A stretch of 36,985 nucleotides of DNA. Origin: Treponema sp. (GTDB lineage Bacteria; Spirochaetota; Spirochaetia; Treponematales; Treponemataceae). Below the pieces are notes generated by a model. The model did no database searches. It was not told the DNA's origin and saw only the letters and a program-made list of their open reading frames with translations. The stretch is from assembly GCA_024696155.1 (NCBI GenBank), contig JAILHD010000177.1, positions 1-36,985 of the forward strand, written 5' to 3'. Positions within the stretch are counted from its first letter, which is position 1. Each line of letters opens with the position of its first letter. Shown here in pieces: positions 1 to 9,010 of this stretch. Made by a program: the position numbers and the translations under genes.

Positions 1-2
1 TT

Positions 3-1253
3 GCCACTTTTCTTATCAACCACTTTTTAGAGTTTATTGACTATCGCGCGCGATGTAAAAACGGCGGTACAATTCCTTCTGTTTTACAAAATATTCCGCT
101 TGCTGCAGAAACTTTTGATTCTGCAAAGCTTAAAAATATCAGCGACTATGAAAACGCAAAATATTTTAAATGGTGCATTGCTTCTATTTGTTCACTTATG
201 CTGGATTTGAGTCTTGTTCTGTTTGGCTTTTATCCTTTTATTTTTAATGCAATCTGCTTTTTTACAGATTCTCCTGTGACAATTGCAAGCACTTTTGAGG
301 CCTTCTTCCTTTTTATGATTCTTTCGGGGCTTCCTTCTACAATCCTTGGCTTGCCTTTTTCCCTTTACGGTGAATTTGTTATAGAAAAAAAGTTTGGCTT
401 TTCTAAAATGACCTGGAAACTTTGGATTACAGACCAGATTAAGGGCCTTTTTGTTGGTCTGATTCTTATATCACTTTTGACCTTTATTGCTGCTGTACTC
501 TTTGTAAAGTTTGAAACAAGCTGGTGGTTCATACTTGCTGCTGTTATGATAGCCTTTACATTCATTATGCAGGTTGTTTACCCTAAGTTTATTGCACCGC
601 TTTTCAACAAATTTACTCCGCTTGAAGAAGGCGATGTAAAAGACAAAATCACAGAAGTTTTGAACAAGGTCGGTTTTAAGAACGGCGGGCTTTTTGTAAT
701 GGATGCTTCTAAGCGCAGCGGTCATAGTAATGCATACTTCAGTGGTTTTGGAAAAACAAAGCGCATCGTTCTTTATGATACACTCTTAAAATCACTTACT
801 GCTGATGAACTTGCAGCAGTTCTGGGACATGAACTTGGGCACTTTAAGCTTCATCACATTACAAAGCGACTTTTTGTTATGATTCCAATGGAATTTGTAG
901 TTATGTTTATTCTGTATAAAATGGCTCATCTTTCAGGCCTTTATACTGCTTTTGGTTTTAGCGATATTACAGTTTTGGGCTTTCAGTTTATCGGAATTTT
1001 CCTTGCTTCTATGCTCTGGGGCTCTGTAAGTGAGATTGTAACCCCTGTTTCAAACATTTTCTCACGCAAGCAGGAGTATCAGGCTGATGCTTTTAGTGCA
1101 AAGGTTTTAGGAACGCCGGAGCCTTTAATCACAGGTCTTATCAAATTGAACAGCGAAAATCTTTCGGAACTGATTCCGCCAAAGCTCTACGTCTTCTGGA
1201 ATTATTCACATCCTACACTTATTGAACGTATAGAGCACTTAAGAAAATTGTAA
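3..1253 (+). CDS. M48 family (Ste24/CAAX prenyl protease-like) integral membrane metallopeptidase, 5' end truncated by the window edge
   Basis: The frame is open from base 3 (ATFLINHFLEFIDYRARCKNGG...) into the listed ORF at 198, so the true start lies outside the window. HELGHFKLHH zinc motif, multiple TM helices, Ste24-like C-terminus (FSRKQEYQADAFSAKVLG). Confidence 0.9.
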   Translation, partial: ATFLINHFLEFIDYRARCKNGGTIPSVLQNIPLAAETFDSAKLKNISDYENAKYFKWCIASICSLMLDLSLVLFGFYPFIFNAICFFTDSPVTIASTFEAFFLFMILSGLPSTILGLPFSLYGEFVIEKKFGFSKMTWKLWITDQIKGLFVGLILISLLTFIAAVLFVKFETSWWFILAAVMIAFTFIMQVVYPKFIAPLFNKFTPLEEGDVKDKITEVLNKVGFKNGGLFVMDASKRSGHSNAYFSGFGKTKRIVLYDTLLKSLTADELAAVLGHELGHFKLHHITKRLFVMIPMEFVVMFILYKMAHLSGLYTAFGFSDITVLGFQFIGIFLASMLWGSVSEIVTPVSNIFSRKQEYQADAFSAKVLGTPEPLITGLIKLNSENLSELIPPKLYVFWNYSHPTLIERIEHLRKL

Positions 1254-1255
1254 AA

Positions 1256-1293
1256 AAAAGGCACTTTCATCAATTGAAAGTGCCTTTTTTTTA
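1256..1293. terminator. Bidirectional intrinsic terminator between convergent genes
   Basis: A-run, GGCACTTTCA / TGAAAGTGCC perfect 10 bp stem, T8 run. Confidence 0.9.
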
Positions 1294-1308
1294 ATTTAAA
1301 TGATTAAT

Positions 1309-2058
1309 TTACTCTTCGTAAGCATCAGCTTCTGTAGAAGCGTAATCGTCCTGTTCTTTAAGAATCTTGTTCTGGAATCCAGAAACTTTTGCGTCGTATT
1401 CATTCTGAAGAACATCCAGCTGATCCTGAGAAAGTTTTTCAACAAAATCTTTTGCCTGAGCGCGGGTAAAGTACATTGTAACAGTAGGGAATTCTTTTAC
1501 TGTGTATTCAGGCTGGTTTGGAGCTTCGTCCTTTGCGCCCTGAACAGAAATTACAAAGTACGGTGATTTTTTTTCAAAACGATAGCCAGTAAGGAATGTT
1601 GTATTTGCTTCGTGGCCCATCATCATTTTTACAGTTCCAAATTCAGCGTAGCATTTTCCTTTTCCGTACATTTTTGTTGATTTATTGTTGTTGTGAATAA
1701 GACGTTTGTTTTCAAAATCAGAAAAGTAGCTGTCTACAGCTTTAATAATCAGTTCGCGGTCTGACTCGCTAAAAAGAAAGTTAAAGTACATTGTCTGGAA
1801 ATATGTTGAAACGCCACCTTTTTTTGTCATCGGGTTATAAATCATTGTAGAAAGGCGTTCTTTCTGCTTCTGAAAAACGTTGTTTGTCTGAAGTTCAACA
1901 TCATCATATTCAATATATTTCTGCTTTCCTACGAATAATTCCTTCCAGAAGCTTACCGACTGTCCGTTTGCGTCAAAGTTTGATTTTGCAGTAAGTGTAG
2001 CTGTAACACTAAGTGTAAGTACCAGTCCAAAGATGGCCAGTTTAGTTGTTTTTTTCAT
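1309..2058 (-). CDS. Secreted/exported protein of unknown function
   Basis: 249 aa, N-terminal signal peptide-like MKKTTKLAIFGLVLTLSVTATLTA, SD GGAG upstream. No family recognised. Confidence 0.8.
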   Translation of the reverse strand: MKKTTKLAIFGLVLTLSVTATLTAKSNFDANGQSVSFWKELFVGKQKYIEYDDVELQTNNVFQKQKERLSTMIYNPMTKKGGVSTYFQTMYFNFLFSESDRELIIKAVDSYFSDFENKRLIHNNNKSTKMYGKGKCYAEFGTVKMMMGHEANTTFLTGYRFEKKSPYFVISVQGAKDEAPNQPEYTVKEFPTVTMYFTRAQAKDFVEKLSQDQLDVLQNEYDAKVSGFQNKILKEQDDYASTEADAYEE

Positions 2059-2137
2059 TTTTTTAACTCCATAATTTGTTCTATATTAATAATATTTTGA
2101 ATCTTATTTTGTTACAAATTATAGCAGATTTTTGAGT

Positions 2138-2165
2138 TTGTTTTAACGGCTTTTTACGCTATAAT
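2138..2165 (+). promoter_or_regulatory. Sigma70-type promoter for the 2170 gene
   Basis: TTGTTT (2138-2143), 16 nt spacer, TATAAT (2160-2165), 4 nt before ATG at 2170. Confidence 0.55.
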
Positions 2166-2169
2166 TTGA

Positions 2170-3246
2170 ATGATGAAATTTCCGGTGATATGGTTTTGTG
2201 CTGCATTTTTAATTTTTTCTGTTTTCGCCAAGGGATTTATTAAACCAGAAAAAAAATCTAAAGGTTTTAAATCTTCTGTTACCGTTCAAGCTAAAAAAAT
2301 ACCAGTTCCAATAAAAGAACCTGATGAAGTGATTGAAATCAGGACTTTTATGAGTTTTTATCCAGATCTTGAATATGATGTTTTTTATGATGATGAGTCT
2401 GGCGACTGGCAGATTAACATTTCTGCCAACGTATTTCTTAATCGCGAAGAAAAATCTGATAGCGAAAAAGCGCTAAAAAGAAGTGCGACTTTCTACTGGG
2501 CTGGCGGCAGAATGCTCCCTAAAGACCAGCTTTCTAAAAAAAATGAATACTGGGTACTGCAGTATCCTTACAATAATGTTTTACGTGACCCAAAAAGTTA
2601 TGATGAAGATGAACTTGCAAAAATAAGGAAGATGGCTTCTGCAGAAAACCGCAAATCTGACGGTGGAACTCCAATGTTCTTTTTTGATTTTATCTATTCT
2701 GCTCAGTCGCGTCCTGTTATAGAAGAGCATATTGTGCGTACCCGTTTTTTAGGTAAAGGCACAAAAGTTCATGAACGCATTTTTCCAGCACTTAAGAGGG
2801 TAGAATCAGAAATTTGCCGTGCAGCAGGGCTTTCTGTCGAAACTTTAAGTTCTGCAGAAAAAATTGCAAAAATCGACACAAAAAGCGAATCTTTGACGAC
2901 GGATCAAAAAGAAATCCGCGAATTTATTATGAGTCTTCGTTCGTGTGATGCATATTACTGGCGCGAAATTGCAGGTACAAAAAGAAAGTCTTTCCACAGC
3001 TATGGAATTGCTATTGATATTCTACCGCGAAGACTTGGCGGACGTTCAATTTACTGGGGATGGGAAAAAGAACGCAGCGGCGAAAACTGGATGCTTGTTC
3101 CTCTAAATAGCCGCTGGATGCCTCCAGAAACGGTAATCCGTATTTTTGAAAAAGAAGGCTTTATCTGGGGCGGCTTCTGGACAATTTTTGACAACATGCA
3201 TTTTGAATATCATCCTGAATTAATTGGAAGCGTTCAGGAAGATTAA
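2170..3246 (+). CDS. M15-family (D-Ala-D-Ala carboxypeptidase/VanY-like) peptidase, exported
   Basis: N-terminal hydrophobic segment; FHSYGIAIDI and HFEYHPEL motifs typical of M15 zinc peptidases. Confidence 0.7.
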   Translation: MMKFPVIWFCAAFLIFSVFAKGFIKPEKKSKGFKSSVTVQAKKIPVPIKEPDEVIEIRTFMSFYPDLEYDVFYDDESGDWQINISANVFLNREEKSDSEKALKRSATFYWAGGRMLPKDQLSKKNEYWVLQYPYNNVLRDPKSYDEDELAKIRKMASAENRKSDGGTPMFFFDFIYSAQSRPVIEEHIVRTRFLGKGTKVHERIFPALKRVESEICRAAGLSVETLSSAEKIAKIDTKSESLTTDQKEIREFIMSLRSCDAYYWREIAGTKRKSFHSYGIAIDILPRRLGGRSIYWGWEKERSGENWMLVPLNSRWMPPETVIRIFEKEGFIWGGFWTIFDNMHFEYHPELIGSVQED

Positions 3247-4634
3247 AACTCTGCCGGGCAGATAAAATGCATTGGTTCTTTTGTTGCAGGGTGCGTAAAA
3301 GTGATTTCCTGTGCATGGAGCATTAAGCGTTCTTCTGGTGCGCAGGTGCCATAGAGAGTGTCTCCGATTATTGGCAGATGAAAGCCGTGCCTGTCGCTTG
3401 AATGTAAGCGCAGCTGGTGTGTGCGGCCTGTACGTGGAATAAAAAGAATACGTGTTGCTTTTTTTGCAGTGCCATCTGGTGCACGGTAGGTTACTACTCC
3501 AAGATTTTGCCAGTCGGTAATTCCAAGTTTTCCAAATTCTTCGTCATAAATCTGATGCGGACGGTTATTCGGGTTCAGTCGGAATTTTAATTCTATATGG
3601 CCTGATTTTTCTCCGTGTTTTGGGGCCAGTTCACCATCAGCTTTTTCTAGTATGCCGTCTAAAAGTGCCACATACTGTTTTTGCACTTCTTTGGCTTCAA
3701 ACTGGCGGTTTAGTTCGCGGTGTGCTTCTTTTGTAAAGGCAAGCAACATAATGCCAGAAGTTTCCATATCAAGACGGTGAACTGCAGGTTGATTAAGTTC
3801 ATTTGTAAATGGGAACAGTGCCTTCATGCGGCTTTCTATGCAGTCCTGCTTGTCTGGTGTGCGTCCAGGAACAGAAAGTAAGCCAGACTGCTTATTTACT
3901 ACAAGAATATGCTCATCGCGGTATAGGATTTCCAGCCCAAGAATAAAAGGTAAAATGTAGCCGCAGCGTTCGTCGCAAGGCGCATAGCTTTGACCGCATT
4001 TTTTATTCGGACTGTCTTTTCCGTAAAACACTTCATCCATGCTTACAGGAATAAGGTTGTGTTCAAATGCGTAGGAAATCAGTTTTGGAGCACAGCAATC
4101 GCCAGTGCCTGTTGGTGGAAGTCGTCCTTTGTGCTGGGCAATAATCTTGTTCAGTGTGATTTTTTTGCCGTCAAAGCGGGTAAAAGTGTAAAGGTCAAAT
4201 ACTTTCTGAAGGGATTGTGTGGTAAGGGCGGTGCGCTGGAGTTTTAATGCCTTCACATCCTCTTTTAAGGTCTCTTTGCTGTTAATCTTTTCTGTCAGTT
4301 CGTGGATTTTGCGGTCGTTGGCAGAAAGTGCCAGATTAATTGCATTTGCGTCAGCAATTGGTGGCACTACCACGCTGGCTGGAGGCATTGTACCATCCGT
4401 CAGCGAATCATTCTTAAACTCTAGCTGCATACTGATTCCAGAAACGGCATGTAATACTACTTCCTCTCCAGAATCAGTTTTTTTGCAGATTAAAGTTCCC
4501 AGCATCACGCCGTGGCCTTTTCGCTCTTCACTTTCCTCTGTAATCTGGCAAAGGTATGCGTTACCTTCGTTCAGTTTTTCTATTAATGCGAGGTTTTGTG
4601 CATGGGCTTGTTCTGTTGTGAACGGTGGAAACAT
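3243..4634 (-). CDS. RluA-family 23S rRNA/tRNA pseudouridine synthase with ~220 aa N-terminal extension
   Basis: HRLDMETSGIMLLAF catalytic motif, RTGRTHQLRLHSS. N-terminal region with GTGDCCAPK and CGQSYAPCDERCG. Confidence 0.85.
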   Translation of the reverse strand: MFPPFTTEQAHAQNLALIEKLNEGNAYLCQITEESEERKGHGVMLGTLICKKTDSGEEVVLHAVSGISMQLEFKNDSLTDGTMPPASVVVPPIADANAINLALSANDRKIHELTEKINSKETLKEDVKALKLQRTALTTQSLQKVFDLYTFTRFDGKKITLNKIIAQHKGRLPPTGTGDCCAPKLISYAFEHNLIPVSMDEVFYGKDSPNKKCGQSYAPCDERCGYILPFILGLEILYRDEHILVVNKQSGLLSVPGRTPDKQDCIESRMKALFPFTNELNQPAVHRLDMETSGIMLLAFTKEAHRELNRQFEAKEVQKQYVALLDGILEKADGELAPKHGEKSGHIELKFRLNPNNRPHQIYDEEFGKLGITDWQNLGVVTYRAPDGTAKKATRILFIPRTGRTHQLRLHSSDRHGFHLPIIGDTLYGTCAPEERLMLHAQEITFTHPATKEPMHFICPAEF

Positions 4635-4657
4635 CGGTGTGTGCTTTTAAATCTGTT

Positions 4658-5380
4658 TTAGTCCAGATTTCTGATTTCTACTTTTCCGTCATCAGTTCCA
4701 AGGAATACAATCGGCTTTTTCTTGCTAAAAAGCCCAACTTCTACAACGCCAGTAAATGAGTTGATTTTGTCTTCCATAGCTGGAACATCAATTGGTTTTT
4801 CCCATGTGCAGTCCAAAATCCAGTTGTTGTTGTCTGTAATAACTGGACCGCATTTACGAACGCCTTCGCGAAGTACAGGTTTTGCACCAGTTGCTTCAAG
4901 GGCGCGTGTAACGCTTGCGCGTGCTTCTGGAATTACTTCTACAGGAACAGGGAATTTTGTTCCGATTGTATTTACTCGTTTTGTTGAGTCTGCAACTACA
5001 ACAAAGATTTTTGAATTATATTCTACAAGTTTTTCGCGAACATGAGCTGCTCCGCCACCTTTAATAAGATTGCAGTCGGGATCAACTTCATCTGCTCCGT
5101 CAAAAGTAAGGTCTAGTTCGCCGTTGATTTCAGGGTGATTCATAGAATAAACTGGAATTCCGTATTCAAGACATGCATTCTGTGCCTGAAAACTTGTTAC
5201 AACAGCTTTTACATTTTTGATTGTGCCTTTTTTAAGGTGCTCAGCAAGGCGTGTGATGGCTGGCATAGCGGTAGAACCGGTTCCAAGTCCGATTTTCATT
5301 CCGCTAAAAATCAATCCTTTTTCAATAAGAGTATCAATCGCAGTATTTGCGACCATTACTTTTTGTTCTGACTGTGTCAT
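4658..5380 (-). CDS. rpiA: Ribose-5-phosphate isomerase A
   Basis: GLGTGSTA, LTFDGADEVDPDCNLIKGGGAAH motifs, 240 aa. Confidence 0.95.
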   Translation of the reverse strand: MTQSEQKVMVANTAIDTLIEKGLIFSGMKIGLGTGSTAMPAITRLAEHLKKGTIKNVKAVVTSFQAQNACLEYGIPVYSMNHPEINGELDLTFDGADEVDPDCNLIKGGGAAHVREKLVEYNSKIFVVVADSTKRVNTIGTKFPVPVEVIPEARASVTRALEATGAKPVLREGVRKCGPVITDNNNWILDCTWEKPIDVPAMEDKINSFTGVVEVGLFSKKKPIVFLGTDDGKVEIRNLD

Positions 5381-6873
5381 TAGTAGTCAACTCCTGTGAA
5401 TAATTTAAACTGTTCGTATGCCTGATATTCGAGCATCTTATAACCGTTGCAGACCTTACAGCCCGCGGCAGACGCACGTCTCATGACCGGTGTAGAAGCC
5501 GGTACATAAACTATATCAAACACCTTTTCAGTTCCACGGAATTTGTAGAAATAGATTGGATCATTTTCCTGTGAAATTGGGCCTTCTGAGTTCATACCAA
5601 CTGATGTTGTCTGAATGATAAGAGAAGAATATTCATCCAGAACCATAGCCGCAGTTTCATCAAGTTTTGCTGCTTCAAAATCATAACGCTCGGCAAGCTT
5701 CTGTGCATTTTCCAAAGTACGGTTAAAAATGCAGGCTTTCATACCAAGTTTTTTTACAGTGTAAGCAATGGCTTTTGCAGCTCCACCGGCACCAATAATG
5801 GCAACCTTCATCTTTTTAGTCTTTACAGGGCCAAGGAATTCAAGCAAAGCTCTTTCGAATCCTGTGCAGTCTGTATTATAACCAATCCATTTATAATTTT
5901 TGCGTACAACAGTGTTGCAGGCTCCAATCTGCATAACTTCAGGCGAAAGCTCGTGCAGGTAGTAAAGAACAGATTCCTTAAACGGAATTGTTACACTCAT
6001 ACCTTTTACGTCCAGCTGTTCAGCAAAGTTCAGCGATTCAGAAATCAACTGAGAGCGGATTGGAATATAAACTGCATCAATATTGTGATGGTGATAACCT
6101 GTGTTATGAATTTCCGGGCTGGAAGTTTTTACCAGCGGCCATCCTGTAATACCAAAAAGCTGAGTCTGTTTTGTAAGAGTCTTATAGTTGTAAAGTTCGT
6201 TCAGCGTTACAGGATCAATGTGACCTATTCCCGCAGTTTTTGCGATTGTTTCTTGCGGAGAAGTATAAGTCATATAAGAGTTTGAAATGCTTGTAAGAAC
6301 ACGGCTAGGAAATCCTTCCGGACCCATTGCCAGAAGAATATGATCGTAGCTTGTCATAAGTGAACTTTCGTGAAAGAGGTTTACTACATCCGAAAGTGTT
6401 TTTGGCATAAATGCGATTTTTGGGATTTCGTAACCTGTTTTTCGCATTGAATCACATTTTTTTCTAAGATTATGGATCGGCTCTGTCATATTATGACAGC
6501 TTCTGATAATTCTTACACCAAAAGCCATAGCCGCATCCTGAATGCTAGGAATGTGATAATCTTCTTCAAAATCTACATACGCAAAGTTTCTGCGCTTGTC
6601 AGGATCTGCAAAGGCAAGAGCGCGTCCAAATAGATTAGTGCGCGAAAAGTCGTTTCCAGACCAGAGTCCGCCATCAGAATCGCGGCGAATTGTAAGAATA
6701 CATGGCTTGTTTATAAGCGCTGGAAACTTTCTGATTAAAAGCTGTTCGTTTTCATCAAGGTGATCGGCACGAAGTTCAACCACATCACAGTATTTTTCAT
6801 ATTTCTGTGTAAGTTTTACATCTTCTTCAATTGTTTTACCAGTTAGCGTCATGCAGATTAATGGAGAACTCAT
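5380..6873 (-). CDS. aroDE: Bifunctional 3-dehydroquinate dehydratase (type I) / shikimate dehydrogenase
   Basis: N-terminal type I DHQD (VVELRADHL, SCHNMTEP, PKIAFMPKTLSDV) fused to AroE (SSPEIHN, SVTIPFKE, NTDCTGF, GAGGAAKAIAY). Confidence 0.92.
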   Translation of the reverse strand: MSSPLICMTLTGKTIEEDVKLTQKYEKYCDVVELRADHLDENEQLLIRKFPALINKPCILTIRRDSDGGLWSGNDFSRTNLFGRALAFADPDKRRNFAYVDFEEDYHIPSIQDAAMAFGVRIIRSCHNMTEPIHNLRKKCDSMRKTGYEIPKIAFMPKTLSDVVNLFHESSLMTSYDHILLAMGPEGFPSRVLTSISNSYMTYTSPQETIAKTAGIGHIDPVTLNELYNYKTLTKQTQLFGITGWPLVKTSSPEIHNTGYHHHNIDAVYIPIRSQLISESLNFAEQLDVKGMSVTIPFKESVLYYLHELSPEVMQIGACNTVVRKNYKWIGYNTDCTGFERALLEFLGPVKTKKMKVAIIGAGGAAKAIAYTVKKLGMKACIFNRTLENAQKLAERYDFEAAKLDETAAMVLDEYSSLIIQTTSVGMNSEGPISQENDPIYFYKFRGTEKVFDIVYVPASTPVMRRASAAGCKVCNGYKMLEYQAYEQFKLFTGVDY

Positions 6874-8009
6874 TAGTTTACCACCTTTCTGCTAACAACT
6901 TTGTCTACAACGTAAAGTGTAAGAGTTGTGCCCTTTGGAACAGCATACGGAATAGTAAGCTCTCCGCCCGGATGATTAAAACTGATGATTGTGTATGCAT
7001 CGCCTTCCGAAGGAGTTGCTTCCAGTCTCATTGGAACAGGATATGGATAAACCTGAAGAGTCTGAGAATAAATGCCAAAGATATTTTCATCAATTGCATT
7101 CTTTGGAAGCGCCATTTCAACTTTCATGCGTGTATAGTTTGGAATAAATTCGTCTGCAAATTCTTCCTGACTTACAACAGTACCTGGAATTTCGCCGTCT
7201 TCTGCTTTATGACCTGTAATGTCAAAAATAATCTTATGACGTGTAATTGACTGCAAAAGGTCATTTACAGTCTGGCCAATAAGACGAGGAGGTCGTGTGC
7301 TTTCAAAGTTAGGACCGCGGCTTACTACAAGATGAACAGTAACTGGTTCAGAAATACCAGTTCCCGCAGGAGGATCCTGTTCAAGAATTGTTCCAGCATC
7401 TGCTGTGTCTGGAATGTATTCTGGAGTTGCAAGAATAATTAACGGCTTTGTCTGACCCGCAAAAAGAGTCTGAATCTTAAGCTGAACTTCATCAAGTTTC
7501 TGACCAATGTAATCATCAACTTTGTCTACAATTACACCACGACTTACAACCAGAGAAACACGGCTGTAGCCTTTTGTGATTGAACCAGCTTGTGGTGACT
7601 GATCAAGGATTTTTCCTTCATCGCCTGGAGTGTCTGAATAGCGCAGGTTGATTTTTGGATAAAGCTCTTTTACCTGAAGTTCAAGCAAAGCATCTTCTAG
7701 ATTTTTTCCAATTACGTCTGGTACAAGAACCTTTTCTGGTCCCTTAAGAACTGTAAAGAAAATTGCAGTTGCAGAAAGTGCCATAATCACAAGAGCAACA
7801 AAGCAGGTAAAAAGCATTACAGGCACATTAGTTTTTACATTCTGGTAAGAATCTTCAACCTTAATGTCTATGTTTTTAATACGGTTTGGAAGCTCTTTTA
7901 CTTCTGTTACCATTTTATCTGCGGCCTTTTTACCGATTTCTTTTGCTCTTTCTTTGATGTTTTCAATATTGTCGTTTTTGTTCTCTGTTGTGTTCTGTGT
8001 ATCGTCCAT
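6873..8009 (-). CDS. Membrane-anchored PASTA-domain protein without kinase domain
   Basis: Single TM (VPVMLFTCFVALVIMALSATAIFF) followed by three PASTA-like repeats (VPDVIGKNLEDALLEL..., ...VVSRG). Confidence 0.85.
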   Translation of the reverse strand: MDDTQNTTENKNDNIENIKERAKEIGKKAADKMVTEVKELPNRIKNIDIKVEDSYQNVKTNVPVMLFTCFVALVIMALSATAIFFTVLKGPEKVLVPDVIGKNLEDALLELQVKELYPKINLRYSDTPGDEGKILDQSPQAGSITKGYSRVSLVVSRGVIVDKVDDYIGQKLDEVQLKIQTLFAGQTKPLIILATPEYIPDTADAGTILEQDPPAGTGISEPVTVHLVVSRGPNFESTRPPRLIGQTVNDLLQSITRHKIIFDITGHKAEDGEIPGTVVSQEEFADEFIPNYTRMKVEMALPKNAIDENIFGIYSQTLQVYPYPVPMRLEATPSEGDAYTIISFNHPGGELTIPYAVPKGTTLTLYVVDKVVSRKVVN

Positions 8010-8047
8010 TTTGACCTCACTAATTTCTGTAATTTCGACTTTTTATA

Positions 8048-9001
8048 TTATTCCAGAACGGTTCCAATAAATTCTTTTGCGCCATTCATAAAGTCCTTGT
8101 AACCCATGGATTTTTTGCCCTGACGCTGCAATTCTTTTACACACAAAAGTCCGTCGCCGGTTTTAATATATATTCCTTCTGATTTTACAAACTGAACAAC
8201 CTTACCAGCAGGTTCAACAATGTAGCCGCTGGCTCTGTCATCTGACTGAGGAATAAAGACTGCATTTAGAATGCGAAGAGTTTCTCCTTTTTCAAGGCAC
8301 CAGCAGCCAGGATCTGGTGAGTAAGCGCGGATTTTTGCCTGAATTACTTCTGCGCTTTCCTGCCAGTTAATTCTTGCATCTTCTTTTGTGATGATTGATG
8401 TATAACTTGCTTCACCAGTCTGAGTTTTTCCTTCCGGCAGGTGATTTTTGTTTAATAAGTTGCAGAAAAGTTCTGCGCCGATCTCTGCCGATTTTAATAA
8501 AAGGCTTTCACCAGTTTCTGTGCCGTCCAAATCTATGAACTGTTGGGCAAGAATATTGCCTTCGTCCATTTTAGGACTTACATACTGAATTGTAGCAGCA
8601 GTTTTTTCATCGCGGTTTAAGATTGCTGCTGGAACTGGTGTACAACCCCGGTATTTTGGAAGTAATGACGGATGAAGGTTTATTCCACCCATCGGAAAAA
8701 GTGCCATAAATTTTGGCCCAAAAATATGACCATATGCAAAAACTACAAGAAGATCTGCATTAAGAGGTGCAATCTGTTCGCGGGCAGCAGAATCCAGATG
8801 TTCTGGTGTAAATACCGGAATATTATTTTCTTCTGCAAGTGCCGCTACAGGAGTTGGAGTAGGGGTCTTATGACGTCCCTTTGCCGTTGGAGGATTAGAA
8901 AGAACGCCTGCAATTTCAAAACCGCATTCTTTCTGTCTTTCAATGAGAATCTTTAATGTTACAGCTGCCGCCTCTGGGCTTCCTGCATAAAGAATTTTCA
9001 T
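8048..9001 (-). CDS. fmt: Methionyl-tRNA formyltransferase
   Basis: MKILYAGSPEAAAVTL, GGINLHPSLLPKYRGCTPVPAAIL, upstream neighbour def. Confidence 0.95.
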   Translation of the reverse strand: MKILYAGSPEAAAVTLKILIERQKECGFEIAGVLSNPPTAKGRHKTPTPTPVAALAEENNIPVFTPEHLDSAAREQIAPLNADLLVVFAYGHIFGPKFMALFPMGGINLHPSLLPKYRGCTPVPAAILNRDEKTAATIQYVSPKMDEGNILAQQFIDLDGTETGESLLLKSAEIGAELFCNLLNKNHLPEGKTQTGEASYTSIITKEDARINWQESAEVIQAKIRAYSPDPGCWCLEKGETLRILNAVFIPQSDDRASGYIVEPAGKVVQFVKSEGIYIKTGDGLLCVKELQRQGKKSMGYKDFMNGAKEFIGTVLE

Positions 9002-9010
9002 TCAGGCTCC

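Noticed and set aside
3240-3270. Hairpin CTGCCGGGCAG near the convergent stops as a terminator
   Set aside because: Short stem with a minimal loop, inside the coding end of the pseudouridine synthase and no T-run; the overlapping convergent stops are noted but no terminator can be supported.
4219-4650. 143 aa plus-strand ORF opposite the pseudouridine synthase
   Set aside because: Ser-rich antisense ORF; the minus-strand frame carries the recognisable RluA motifs.
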